Shown here one piece after another: positions 1-13,000 of a DNA stretch of 64,000 bases (position 1 is its first letter; every line of letters begins with the position of its first letter). Below the pieces are notes generated by a model. That model was not told where the DNA came from, did no database searches, and worked only from the letters and a program-made list of their open reading frames with translations. The stretch is from Tamarix chinensis (lineage: Eukaryota; Streptophyta; Magnoliopsida; Caryophyllales; Tamaricaceae), in NCBI GenBank assembly GCA_030549775.1, contig CM060175.1, positions 81,042,245 through 81,106,244 of the forward strand, written 5' to 3'. Both the position numbers and the translations under genes were made by a program.

Positions 1-245
1 CCTAAACCAAAAGCTATCAACATGAAATCCTAACCTCAAACCTTATCTCTAAACCCAAACCTAAGCCCTATATATGAAAACAAAACCCTAAACCTTTGGT
101 TCCAAACATTAAATGAAAACCACAAACCCTAAGTCTTAAACATTAAATATAAACATTTAATAATAAACATTAAAATATTAATATAAACCCCATAAAAATT
201 AAAACCTTAAACCCTAGTTTATAAAACCTTAAACCCTCCTTAACA
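1..245. repeat. degenerate telomere-like (CCCTAAA) repeats
   Basis: Imperfect CCCTAAA-type units (CCCTAAAC, AACCCTAAG, TTAAACCCT) are scattered through AT-rich spacer, all with the C-rich strand on the plus strand. The units are too degenerate to be a living telomere. They look like an old interstitial telomere-like tract or the edge of a dispersed repeat containing one. Confidence 0.6.
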
Positions 246-3200
246 CCCATCATCTTTGTTTTAGGAAACTTTGATAGAAAAAACTTGAAATTAGACACCA
301 TAATTTATGTAATAAGGATCTAAGAATAACACATGATACAAATTATGATTGGTACATTTAAAAAAAACGACATTTATACATACAAAGAGTAAATAGTTGG
401 CACAACTAAAAAGTGGTTAAGGGTACTAACTCATCAAGAGGTTTACACAATTAATAAAGTTATAACTTTATCCTTGGTACACACATCCTAAGAAAATTTG
501 ATAAAGTTGAATTGTGATAAGAGCAAATAAATTGTATTCCTAAGTACAAATTGGATATAATCAATGAAGAAACCCTTAATATAAATGAAAAACGTCAGTA
601 TATATTATAAAAAATATATAAATACCTTCTATTATATTTACATATATTAAGTATGAATCATATACACTTTCAAACACAATAACCATTCAATTTCATTCAA
701 TTGAATAATTGAAAATGGATTGATAAATCAAAGAAACTTAAAAATTTTCTAAGAAGCAAAAAAAGGATCAAATTAAGAAAGTCAACACAAATAATAAAAA
801 TATGACAGAAACTAAATGGAAATACCAATAAGGACATACGAACAATAAGAATATTATTTACAAATGTCAATTGCTCCTATTTGAAAAAAGTAAACTTAGT
901 AGCTCAAACAATACAACCAAATTAATTTATGGAGTAAAGTTTGGAGCAACATATATGAAAATTTTATAAGCATGTGGATGAAACCCAATTAGAGAAGTCA
1001 AAGCTTCATTGTCTTGTAAGTCGCCACTTAGTTTAACTGGTGAAACAATTGTATAAGCAAAATAGATTAACACAAAAAATAATAAGAAATCTTACTAAAG
1101 AAGTGACACTTTGTCAAACTTGTAACGTGTTGTCTAATCTAACAACTAAAGCAAGCATTAATGGATTGAAAAGATGGTTAACATATTCATATTATTTTAT
1201 ACTCCCATATCAAGTCAAATGTCATTTATTCTTGATATCCTAAATTAATATAAGTTGTTGAACACTAATTGATCAGCTCTCCATCTCAATGGCGCTCACT
1301 ACCAATAATGGTAAAAGAGAGAATTCATAATAGTGATAAAGAGGAGTGAGGTGAGGGAAAGAAGGTGGCGCGAGGCTGAGCAGACAGGGAAAAGGATGGA
1401 GCAAGTCTATTAGGACACATTTAGTTTTTTTTTTATAAAAATTAATAATCTTGCTACTTATATATTTGCAATAATGTTTCTACCTATATATTAATTTGAT
1501 ATATTAAAAAGTAATCTAGTCCCTTCATTTTCTTGATCTTATAGACTAGAAGTGTTCCCACATTTGTATTTTAACTAAGATTATATATAATGGCTAATAA
1601 AACTATCCTAAAAGAGAAAACATATGCTTATTTTTATAATTATGTTCTTAGTTACATGGTTTACATTGTTTTTTAACCAGTTGTATGAATTGTATTCAAG
1701 TTTCCTAGCCAAGCTACAAGATTTTTTTACCTTTCACTAACCATAAGAATTTTGTTTATATTCCTTCCTCCTTATCCAATTGTCACATTCTTGTGGTATA
1801 AAATGTTGAACAAGTGTAGGAAAAAAAAATAAAGAAAAATGAGAAAACAAAGCATTTATGTTTCTTTTGAAAAAACAAGGACACAAAAAAGAAAATGAAA
1901 AAACATTTTTTGGAGAAAAGATGTTGATTCAAAAATATCTTTCATGTATTAATGATTCTATACTCATATATATAATTTTTTTAAATCCTTAAAGAAAGAA
2001 TAAATAAATAGACCAAAAGGTCAAAAAGGAAGAGTTTTGAGTTAATTAATATGATCATCAAATGTTTTAAATGAGGTAACCTAAGCTATACCCACTTGTT
2101 CACGGTTAACTTGTTTAATAAATAAAATGAGCTAGAATAACCTATTTTCAAGATGAGCCTAAATTATGGTATTCAAGCTCATATTGTTTAATTAACACAT
2201 TAAGCCAACTTAGCTAAAAAAAATCATCTATAATGACAAAAATCCGTAGTGGTGTCTTAGTATGCTTAAGTATACGCTAGATTATTCACTTGATTTATAT
2301 AAGTAAATGTTTCTTATTGAGCCTAAAACTATAATGAAAAATTAGATACCCATATATCCATTATACTCAACTTTTATATAAAAATGAATCTTGCATATAA
2401 ATACATAAATATAATTTATATGTATTGTCATATATATAGATAAGCCATTACAAAGTATCCAAATGAGCCTTTCAACAAAAAAATAATTGAATTTTGAAAT
2501 GGGTTAAGAAGTGAGTCAGCCCATGAACAAAAGAGAAAAACTTACCCTAACTCAAGCTAAATCATTTAATAAATGAGCTTAGAAATAAGGATTGATCTTA
2601 GATTTTTTGATTAAATAAATGGGCTAAGTCTAGTTGCCTTAGCTAATTTACAACCCTATGATGAAACTAAGTTAACAAGAGACATTTTTTACACATAAAT
2701 AAAAACAACAATTTAGTTAGAATGAAATTCTTCTTAAAAATAAATACATTGTGCATAATATATAGAATGAAGTATTTACATGTAGAAATTTATGATATAC
2801 TGAAAACCACCTCAAAATTCTAGTTAGAAATTTAGATCATAATTTTTTATTCAACCATTTACATTAGGATGTTTATTTATACATAATTCAAACAACTTTA
2901 GTGGGAATAAAGGTAACAGGCTAAGTAACCAAGGAAAAACAATAATATGCACCCCATTCATAAATACATGGCTACAAAACTACCTTTTTAAGGAAGTGAA
3001 AAAAAAAACATTCGATGAGAGCTTTTATTCACTGTTATAACCCATGCATAAAAACTTTCCATGGAAAAATAAGTAAGCATTGTCATATTTTTGTTTTATT
3101 ACACGATTGCTCAAAAAGTTGATGTTAAATGTTAGTATACAATAGTGATAAATAGAATATATTTATATATTAAGTCATCATGGTAGTTTATTATAAGATA

Positions 3201-3957
3201 ATGGTTATTTCTATGTACATTTTCTTTTATAGTTAGTTTTTTAAGGCAGTATTCTAACAAAAACTATTGTCATAGATGTCATGTAAGTTTTTTTTAATTT
3301 ATATTATTATAGTCATCAAAACCATTACATATACCTACTATTTATATATACACAAGCTTTGATGCTTGGGATCGCATCTAGATTACATAAATTACCAAAT
3401 GACTCAAGTATCAATACTTTGAGTGTTCAACTTCAACACTTACCATAAGTAAGACAAACAATCCGAACTACTAATAATTACTAGTAGAATCATGTGAAAA
3501 AAATTAAAATCAAAGTGATGTTTTCCAACTTACTCTCCTAGAAGTATGAAAGAAGATAGACTGTTATGCTCATAAAAGACCTATAGAGTATATATTTGTT
3601 TAACAAAAGTCAATAGTGAACAATCAATATATTTCTTGTAGTATGGCAGTGAAGAAAATTAGATTTCTTTACTCCAATGTGTGTGTGTGTGTGTATAATT
3701 AGGAAGACAAGCATACAAATTATTTTTACCATTATATTCCACAAAATCTTCATTTGTTTTGATAAAATATGCATATAAGGCATATTATGATTCAAGTTAT
3801 TCCTAAAAAAACAATTATTAGTTTACGAAATTCTATAAAACTACAATTGAGAAAATATAATGATTATTAAGTGATACTTGCATGCATATATTACATAGCC
3901 TTTCGTTTATGTTTTGGTGAACTTGTCATTTATCCACTTTATGTAACAAATAGGTTT
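246..3957. other. AT-rich intergenic DNA, nothing recognised
   Basis: Both strands are full of stop codons and the short open frames show no family signature. There are short simple repeats, for example (GT)n near 3678-3694. I see no RNA gene, no long repeat with clear ends and no transposon domain. It is probably decayed repeat DNA. Confidence 0.5.
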
Positions 3958-4021
3958 CATAAAGGTTGGACAAAGGTGATAAATCAATAAGCATAAAGGT
4001 TGGATGAAGGTGATAAATCAA
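3958..4021. repeat. two-copy 30 bp direct repeat
   Basis: A 30 bp unit beginning CATAAAGGTTGGA at 3958-3987 is repeated at 3992-4021 with two mismatches, a period of 34 bp. It looks like a local slippage or tandem duplication. No function is suggested. Confidence 0.8.
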
Positions 4022-4534
4022 GGGGAAAAACATATTCCCTAATTACAACATTATCTTACTCATCTTCAAAATTTTAGCTCTTTGATGATAATCTAATAGA
4101 CTAAGATTTGATTGGTAGATCAATAATACAAAACACTTCCTTTTCTTGTAATGCAAATATAAACGGGTTGTGTTTATAACCAACCTTATTAAGATTAATC
4201 TAAATAAACATGTATCTTTAAATAACACACCTTAATTATTGTAAACTCACTTGCACAAAAAAAAATGGAACCCCAATAATGGAGTAATTTAATTTCCTTT
4301 ATATCTTTGATGACCCCATAGTATGTAATTTTTGTATATATCAAATTCTTAATTCTAGAAGTAGAAACATGTAATGCTTTTAATACTAATGACTGACTAC
4401 TTACTTGCAAACTATTTTTATCATCATGAGCCTTTGTGTAGAAAATCTACCCATTAATTAAATAATACTTGTAGTTCAAAGCTTGAGTTAAAATGTAATG
4501 GCTTCATCTTCATACTAGAAAATATTTTTCCCTA
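4022..4534. other. AT-rich spacer before LTR fragment
   Basis: Low-complexity AT-rich sequence without a coding signal. The left limit of the following LTR fragment is not sharp, so some of this stretch may belong to it. Confidence 0.4.
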
Positions 4535-5827
4535 AAATATTTTGCAGAAGCCAAATAAGAAAACTATAGGGTGTTACTGTCACATCTAATAAAGGAAAGA
4601 CATAAACTATAACCAACTTATATCATTTGTAAGGCTAAAAAAATTTACATTTAGAGATCAAGTGTGGATAGCACTTGATCCCATAAAGTATAAGAAATAA
4701 AAGACTACTAAAATGAATAATAAAAAGAAGAAGGAAGAATGGGGCTACGGGGTGCTTATGGGGACTGTGATGGCTCGAGGGTGAGGTAGAGTGTGGTAAG
4801 AGGTGGTTAAGGCGGAGGCAGCGGCGGAGCTGGGCGGTGAAGTTAAAACAGAGAAGGTGAGGGAAGGAGAAGAAAGGAAAGAAAAGAGACGGTTGGGGAG
4901 TTTAGGGAGGCTCGGGAAAAAAATGCAGAGCGGTAGGGAAGCAGGAAAAAATAGATGAGGAAGAGAAGGGAAGGGATAGGGGGATCGAGGTGTGGTTGTA
5001 GGTTGGTTGGGAAATGATGGTTGCAAGGAGAGGGAGTAGCAATGGTGATGGCAGGGAGTGGGGAAGGGAGAATGGGGTCGGTATGGGGCAAGGAATGGCG
5101 GGAGAGAGAGAGAGAGTTAGGGAGGTCAATGGGGGAGAGGGAGTTGTAGGGAGTGGCGATGGCAAGGAGTGGGGAAGAAGAAAGAAGAAAGGAAGAAGAA
5201 GGAGAATTGGGGGAGGGGCTGGGCGTGTGAACAGACCGGCCGAAGGAAAGAAGGAGCCAGCCCGGTCGAGGAAGAAAGAAAAGAAAGGAGGAGGGGGTGG
5301 CCGGCTCGCGCGAAGGAGAGGAGAAAAGGAGCCGGGCCAGTAAAGGAAAAAGGAAAGGAGGGAGGAGGGGGAAAGAAGTGGGCCAGTGGCTCAAGGTGCA
5401 GGAGGGGGTAAGGGCAAGCAGAAGCAAGCCGACGGCCCAAAGAAGAAAAAGAAAGAGAAAAAGGAGAAAAGAAGGAAAAAGGGAAAAAAGAAAAAGGAAG
5501 GGAAAATGGAATAAATAATTTAATTGATAAAATAATAAAATAGAATAATTTTGGATAATAAATTGATTTAATATTTTAATTTAAGATAATTAAAATATAA
5601 GGGTTAAAAAGGATAGTTTTTGTAAAATAAGGGTTTAAAAATTTGTTTAAATAGTAGGAGTATAATAAAATAACAAAATATTTATTTTAATTTTTTAAAT
5701 ATTTATAAGAAATTTTATATGCTCACAAATCCATAAAATGATTAAATTAAATAGATTTAAAGGCTAGTTTATTCCAAATAAAATTTATTTATTAAAATAT
5801 AGGTTTCTAAAAATTTGGGGCATTATA
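4535..5827 (-). mobile_element. gypsy-type LTR fragment with purine-rich core
   Basis: From about 4535 the order of motifs (GGGTGTTA, then CATCTAATA, then ATCAAGTGTGGA.AGCACTTGATCCC) follows that at 43880-44060, the start of another LTR in this window. The GC- and purine-rich tract at 4740-5515 and the AT-rich tail ending GGGGCATTATA mirror the end of the 4.1 kb solo LTR at 29407-33521. The piece is much shorter than that LTR, so it is internally deleted. After 5827 the sequence rejoins the Trx repeat unit. In the gypsy element at 37736-57450 the matching tract is pyrimidine-rich on the plus strand, which sets the minus orientation here. Confidence 0.6.
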
Positions 5828-7104
5828 CCTATAAACATTATTAACGACATCAAATATTGTCACTAATTATATTTTCATTAACAAAAATAGTTCAAGAAAA
5901 ACTTAGATGGAAATTTATCGTGAATACATTAGCAACAAATTTTTCGAGACGAATTTTTTCATAGTTTTGAAGCTTCCAAAGTTACTTTCAGCAACTTGTT
6001 TTTGCTAATAAGAATTTTTTGGAATGACAAATTTTTCATCCTTAAAACAATCACCTTAAATTTACCTTTTTCTTATAATATTATGTGAAATATTTTCTTT
6101 CCATATGCCAATGGATAATTTTTTTGTGGGAGTTTATTCTCTTTGTGTAGATGATGTTTAAGATTTTGTTGGATCGGTTTTAGCCCTACATCTAACATAA
6201 AATAGATAATAGATATTTATCTTATATAAGATTTTGCAATAAGATTTCCTATTTTCTATTTTGGCTTTTATATTATACGAATGAAAAATGGTGGGGTTAT
6301 ATGAATACACATCTTCTGACACATAATTACATATTTTTTGAGGCACAGATATACATCCATTTTTTAAACAAGTGCAAAGGAAAAATATATACTTGCTTTA
6401 AAATAAACATACATATTTTAGATTAAAAATATATATACTTTAATGAGTATTTATGTAAATATAAGAAGAAATATACATAGTAAAAAAAATACACATTCTC
6501 TATTTAGTGAAACGAGAAAGACATATAAAACAAAAACAAAATTTTGAAATTTGAACTAGGGATCTTCCTTACGTTAAGCTTGTTTGTTCCATTAGCTATG
6601 CTACTAAATATTACTAATTTACTATTACTTCTATCTTTTACTTTCATATCAGAGACATGCCGATCCTTACAAGAGAATTATAAGTACCATGTTCGGTGTT
6701 ACTTGCAGTATGATGCCATGATAGGGTATAATATAGTTAAATCCAAAATTACGTGAGGGCAGTGTAGGAATAAAGTAACGATTACATGATATGTTGATTA
6801 TTATCTTATTAAAACTAGTGATTTCTATATAATGAAATAATAAAGTGGGACAGAGGAATGATTATTTACCAAATGAAAACTCCAATGCACATTAATAAAA
6901 GTCAAGCTATATATAGAGATTAAGTGTATAACACAAACAATCAGACTAAGTTGAATGTTTCGAACTCACTTGGTACGGGCACAGTTGTACGACCATAAAC
7001 AAACCGATACCGAGCAAGAGAAAAGTAACGAAATCCTGGCACATGCATTGAGGTTTTACATATAAACCAGCACTGCTTATTGAAAAATTACAAACATATA
7101 TTTT

Positions 7105-7349
7105 TGATACAGCATCCTGGAGCTCCTCTCTCCTCGCAGCCACTATCCTTTTCACCTCCTTTTCATTTTTGATAAGAACAAAAGTTGGTATTTTGCCGTC
7201 ACTCTCTGTTCTCGTGTAATATCCGGCAGCTTATAAACATCAATTTTGACGAACGTGGCTTCAGTCTTAATGTTCTCCGCAAGATCTACCACGACTGGAT
7301 AAATGAAACGGCATGGCACACACCAATCAGCGAAGAAATACGCCACAAC
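7105..7349 (-). pseudogene. thioredoxin-h-like exon, copy A, frameshifted
   Basis: Read on the minus strand, the exon starts at VVAYFFADW and carries WCVPC in place of the thioredoxin active site WCGPC. It then runs through the FVKIDVYKL strand typical of h-type thioredoxins. Compared with copy 3 there are two extra bases just before the cis-proline motif (A)VPTF, which throws the rest out of frame. The intron acceptor TAG of copy 3 is TAA here. No start codon and no first exon are visible: plant h-type thioredoxins normally have about 35 residues before this point. The changed active site, frameshift and altered acceptor together make it a pseudogene. The family is clear; the exact subtype is not. 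Confidence 0.85.
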
Positions 7350-8062
7350 TTATCATGTCATATATGTTTAGAGTACTCAGTATGGGCCACAGTAAATCTG
7401 ACATACACACGAACACGCTTAAACATGACCACGGTAGACATCCTCCCTCGCTCTTTGGACCAACACCTTTATGCCAAAAGGATAAGAAGCACAGATTCTT
7501 GATTGATATATATATTTTGGCAACTTTAGAGGGTAGTGAATGAATAACCACGAACACATTGATGGGAGGGTGGCATGATATAAAAATTCAATGCGTTGGG
7601 AATCTTGGAATAAAACCATCAAAATAAAGTTGCGTAATTATAATGGTCACAGTTATTCCATAAGCCATTTCGTTAGCATGGGAATAAATGAGCGACAAGC
7701 AAGATTCTAGAGAAGCTACCAATTTGTGATGCCATTACGGATCAAACAAGTAAGCATACGATTCCGAAAGAGTAGACTTTAATTTCGAACAAGACACTTA
7801 CGACTAAACAAGAAAAGATACCCTTGGTTAATTTTCGCCATATAAGGGGTAAATATAACTCAAGAACAAATAATTAAGGCTCATAACTAACCTCTAGTTA
7901 TAAATAATAAGCCACAAATTTGAATAAATAAATAAAATACGTATTATTTTATATCTTTTATCCTGAAATACCCATCCCTAAAGAGGGGAGAAAAAAATAT
8001 ACTACCAATAAAATTGGAGTCTAGAGTATTAGAGTTTTGAGTTTAAATCCGTAATACTTTTA

Positions 8063-8079
8063 TATGTTCATTTTTATGG
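8063..8079. repeat. target-site duplication of LINE-1, left
   Basis: The 17 bp TATGTTCATTTTTATGG is repeated at 13783-13799 with one mismatch (TATGTGCATTTTTATGG). The two flank the LINE and lie inside Trx unit A, whose sequence resumes after the second copy. Confidence 0.85.
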
Positions 8080-8089
8080 ACGTAACCAA

Positions 8090-10080
8090 ATGACTCGTCC
8101 ACATGCAGACACCTTGGTGCATGCTAACCAAACTTCTTTGGCAGCCAACCCTATTCCCATATCTTCATCCAGAGTCACCTATCGTGCATCTCACCACATC
8201 ACTCGCCCGACTTATGTTGGAAACAGGAGGGTTTCTAATTCAACAAAGGGGATGGATAGGCAACTATTTTCGTTGTTTATTAACAACATTGTTGGGGATG
8301 TCAGAAGATGGGAAGTGCAAGAGGTGTTTGAAGCGACTGAGAAGGTGGAAGATGTTTATATCAGCAAGAAGATTAGGCTGGGAACAAAAGTCTTGTTCGG
8401 CTTTGTGAGGTTTAGGAATGAGCTAGAGGCTAAGGAGGCAGTGTGAAAGTGCAATGGGATGTTGTTGCATGGATCAAAGCTATACATTAAAGAGGCAAGG
8501 TTTGGCACGTATGGACAGGTGGTGAGGCAGGCTTCAATAGGGAGGAGTGGGGAGATGAGCAAAGTAGTGTCCTTGAAATGGAATGAAGCATGGAGAGATA
8601 GTAAGTACTACGCAACAGTTACCAAAGGAAAAGGCGACAGGAGGATTGTCTAGGTGCAGGTTGACAAGGAGGAAATCGAGTGGTTGGAGCGGACCATTGT
8701 TGTGGAAGCAAAGCGACCCATGCTGCCGAATATTGTAATACAAAGATTAATGTTCACCTGGAGCACCCTTTGTAATGTAAGAGATCTTGGACGTTATAAA
8801 TTCATCCTAACATTTGAATCTATGAATGCTTCTATCTCTGCTTTGGAGGAGGATAGTCTGCTATAGGAAACATTCAAAGTGGTAAGGAAGTGGAAGATAG
8901 AGGGTGCTTGCTGTGCGAGAAGAACCTGGGTATAAATTAGAGGCCTCCTAGGTGAGGCAGGTGATATTCCCGTGGGTAGGTGGGTTTGCTGGGAAGAAGA
9001 AAAGGACTTTGGAGACTCTATGAAGGCTACAAGGGTGCTTGTGGACATGCCAATTATGGAGGAGATCAAAGACCAAATGGAGCTGAATGTTAACGGTAAG
9101 AAGGTGATACTACAGGTGTAGGAGGCTTGGAAAGGGTATGAACCTTAACAGAAGCCGGTGGAACGTAGGAACCCCTATTGGCCTTGCTTGTCAGATTCCA
9201 ACGAGGAAGAGGAAAGGTCCGATGAAGGGCCTTCGCACAGGGTTTCTTGCAAGGGAGGTGAAGAGTCTTGTAGCAATTCGAGGAAGGTGTTGCGGCCAAG
9301 GGAGGAGGTGGCACCGATTGGTGTGTAGTTGATCGCTGACACTGTGGTAGATGGATCAACAGTATAGGGAAGGGAGAAGAGCTCACAGTGGGGTTAGGAG
9401 GAATTATTGCACACGGTGTGCGGTAGTGGAACGGGAAAGGAGGGAGTTATGTGCAGGCCTTGGGAAATGGAAGTGTGGCAACTGCACGTGCATGAGAATG
9501 GGATGGGAGATAGACGAGTGGAAGTCAACACTTAGGAAGGAAAAGTGGATAGGGCAAGGGAGTTGTTTGGAAGATGTGGTGATAAAGAAAAAGTGTTGTA
9601 GCGTGAGGAGACTGCGGCAGATTAGACGAAGGATGACTCTTTTAGAGATGAGTCTGCCGAGTATGTTTCGACTATTTTTGTAGGGGTTGCTCACAATATA
9701 GAAGAAGAAAGGCAGATGGTTGAAAGGTGCAAAATAAAGGAAGGGGAAAAGGGGAGGATAAGGATGAGCTGAGGAGAGTGGAAGGTAATATGTGCAGCAT
9801 TGAGAGCCCCCCACCTGGGTTTGGAAGGGAGAAACATGTTGTAGCATCAAAAGGGCAAAGTAAAGAGGATCGGTTAGAAGGAGAGGGAACCGAAAGGGGT
9901 GAGGTGGAAGAAGAGTGATTGGAAAAAGCTATTAAATGTTGGAATTTTGGGAAGGAAATTGGTCTCTCTTCCAAAGAAGAGACGAAGTGCGTGGAAAAAT
10001 TGATTGTCCTCAGAAGGAGCCAAAGAAAGATTAGGAAGAGGTAAAGGTAATATTAAGGGAGAAGAGGGGGTTCTAATTGG
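8090..10080 (+). pseudogene. LINE-1 ORF1 (RRM-containing RNA-binding protein), decayed
   Basis: ORF1 of plant L1 elements binds the element's RNA in the retrotransposition particle. Around 8255-8500 the frame reads as an RNA-recognition motif: LFINNIVGD resembles the RNP2 strand, and LFGFVRFRNE at about 8396-8425 is a clear RNP1, followed by the CNGMLLHGSKLYIKEARFG strand seen in this family. A TGA after the RNP1 region and many later stops break the frame. The section from about 8650 to 10080 continues as the variable C-terminal half, with only short open pieces. I chose 8090 as the first ATG in the RRM frame; the true start is uncertain. Confidence 0.75.
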
Positions 10081-10086
10081 TTTTTA

Positions 10087-13000
10087 ATGGGCATTCTTAG
10101 CTAGAATATAAGGGGGATTGGGGCCGTAAGAAAGATGTCATGTTTACAATCTCTGATTGCGAAGGAAAATCCATGGGTGTATGGCCTGGTGGAAACAAAA
10201 CATTAGGTGGTTCTGGATTCTTGGAAAAATATGGTGTGAGCTTCCGGAAGTATTGAGTGGAGAGAATCAGTGGAATAGGGTAGAAGTGGGGGCTTGATTA
10301 TTGGGTGGAATACTCAGTTTTTTGTGATGAAAAGTACTAGAAGTGGAAGTAGATGGATCTTGATTGAAGGGCGCTTATGTTCGTTATCCATTGATTACGG
10401 GATTTTATTAGTGTATTGAAGTTCGGTGTCAAGGGATCGGAGGGTTCTATAGGAGGAGTTGTGTTTAGTGGGGTAGAATTGTAGGAGTCCCTTGATAGTC
10501 ATGGGGAATTTCAACGAGGTGAGATCTCATGATGAGAGGAAGGGAGGAAGGGAGGATGGGTGGATAGTAACAATGTCAAGGAGTTTAATGAGTGGATTGA
10601 TAAGATGGGCCTAGTCGATTTGAAGCCTTCAAATTTGAAATTTTTGTTAGCTTAAGGCGAACTCTGCAAGTCTTCTTGATAGATTTTTAGTGGATCCCAG
10701 TTGGTTGGTTTCTTACCCTGATATTGGATGCGTTGGGTTGGGTCAGTTGCTTTCGGATCATTACCCTATCCATATCAGTTTTTTGAGTACTGGGAAAGGG
10801 CCAATTCCTTTTAGATCTTGGAATATGTGGTTCTCGCATCCTTAGTTTCATTGGTTTGTGGCTAAATGCTGGGTTATTTTTGAGGGGAGGCCTTGTCACA
10901 ACAAATTGAAGGCTATGAAAGGAATGCTGAGGAAGTGGAATAAGGATAACTTCGGTAATATTGAGTCAAAGATTAAGTTATTCAAAGCAAAGTTGAGTAA
11001 GATGGAGGGCTCTAGTCATGGGGGGGTCTTGGATGATGTGGAGCTTGCTAGAAGGGTAGCATTATAGAGTCAATTATGAACTTGGCACAAGAGGAAGGAG
11101 GCTTATTAGCTTCAGGTATCCAGAGTAAGAGGGTTTAAAGAGAGAGACATGAACACCAAGTATTTCCACGCAATTGCAGCAGTCAGAAGAAGGAGAAATC
11201 TCATCAATAGAATTGTTAACAACGGGAAGGAGTATACACAGCCGACAGATATCAGGACAATTATCACCTCTTTTTTTTTAATAGGATGTATGGGAAGCAG
11301 GATTTTCCTAAAGTAGAGATTAGCGAGGAAGGATTCAATAAGTTGACAACTGACAAGATATTGGCACTTGATAGCATCCCTTTAGAAGAGGACGTGAAGA
11401 AGGTAGTTTGGTTATGTGATCCCTTGAAGGCACTAGGGTATGATGGGTATGACATGGGCTTTATTCAGAAGATGTGGGATGTAATTAGGAAAGAGTTTAT
11501 AGGAGTGGTTCTAAATTTTTTCCGCTTTAACAGACTACCGCCTACAATTAATACAACTTTGGTAACTCTGATTCCTAAAGTGGATGACGTAGAAGAGGTG
11601 AATCAGTTTCGACCCATTAGTCTATTTGGATGCATTTATAAGGTGATTTTGAAGATTATTGCCCAGAGACTGAAGTATGTGGTTGATGAACTGGTAGGTG
11701 ATTCATCGATAGCTTTTATTGAAGGGCATAGTGTTTTGGATGGGGCCTTGATAGCTAATGAAATTGTGCAGTGGTCTAGGAGGAGAAGGGATATGGAAGG
11801 GGTTATGATCAAGTTGGACATCTAGAAGGCCTATGACAGTATCACATGGGAATTTTTGGATGATATCTTGGGGATTATGGGCTTCGGTGGAACATTCAAG
11901 GGATGGATTAAGGAGTGTATTTCGACTACTAATATCTCAATCCTCGTGAATGGGTCCCCTATCCCTCCTTTTTCTATGGGAAGGGGGATTCAACAAGGGG
12001 ATCCGATATCTCTATTCCTGTTTGTGCTAGCAGTGGAGACTTTTTACCAGATTATTAGAAGAGGTGTTGGCAAGGGACCGATTCAAGGCGTAAGAGTGGG
12101 GAGGCATATGTGTCATGTCACTCATCTCCAGTTTGCTGATGAAATAATGATCTTCTACAGGGCATCTATAGAGAATATCATAAATTGGAGGAGACTGCTT
12201 GATTGTTTCTTTTTGCTCTCGGGGCTGGGGGTTAATTTTACAAAAACGGAACTCATAGGTCTTGGCGTGGATGAACACTTTTAGAGGGAGGCAGCTGATA
12301 TTTTAGGATGTGCAGTTGGTAAATTACCTTCTATTTACTTGGGACTTCCGTTAGGGACAAAATTGGGAAGAAGTCTGACTTGGGATCCTGTGATTGATAA
12401 AGTGAAAAAGTGGCTAGCAGGGTGGAAATCAAAAGTCCTTTCTAGAGTAGGAAGATTGATTCTAATCAAAAGTGTTCTTAACAGCCTACCTATGTATTAT
12501 ATGATTCGTTTTTGGATTTCGAAGGGTGTGGTTAGAGAAAATATTAGTATTCAATGTAAGTTCTTCTAGAGCCAGAATAAAAACTGGAAAAACTTACCTT
12601 TAGTCAGGTGGAGTGTGATTTAGAGACCCAAATGTTTGGGAGGTCTCAGAGTGGGGAATATAACCATGAGGAATAATGCGTTATTATTCAAATTGTGGTG
12701 GAGGTATTTCACTGTTGATGGTGCTTCAAGGAAGAACATGATATCCTCGATTCATTATGGGGACTAGTGTGGGGGTATGCATAGTTTTGTGAATTAGCAA
12801 GGTTGAACGTCGTGGACAGACATAGTAAAGGTGAGAAGTGGGAACCCTGTTCTGAAAGAGGGTATGTCATTCGTTATTAGGGATAGGAGATCTATTAGAT
12901 TCTAGTATGATGACTGGATAGGATCAGGAGCATTGTGAACCGCCTTCCCTAGACTCTTTAGAGTTTTTGGCCAACAGGAAGAGAATGTAGCTGGTATGAG

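Larger units (their letters stand above)
5828..8079 (-). repeat. Trx-bearing repeat unit, copy A, left part
   Basis: This segment matches 58853-58949 plus 62098-63995 (copy 3) and 26830-27411 plus 35984-37140 (copy 2). Stretches at 6766-7090 and 7360-7935 are almost identical to copy 3, while copy 2 is clearly more diverged. Copy A lacks the PIF-like element and the MITE present in copy 3. It retains about 400 bp (6367-6764) that copy 3 has lost but copy 2 keeps. Strand is given by the thioredoxin-like exon. A LINE interrupts the unit at 8079. Confidence 0.8.

Noticed and set aside
3631..3645. TTTCTTGTAGTATGG resembling the end of a CACTA element
   Set aside because: The last base of the motif is wrong, no partner end or 3 bp duplication was found nearby.
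4745..5518. Long overlapping open frames on both strands (up to 194 codons)
   Set aside because: They arise from a purine-rich strand lacking stop codons; the peptides are runs of R/K/G/E or S/P/L/F without a domain, and the region is part of an LTR.
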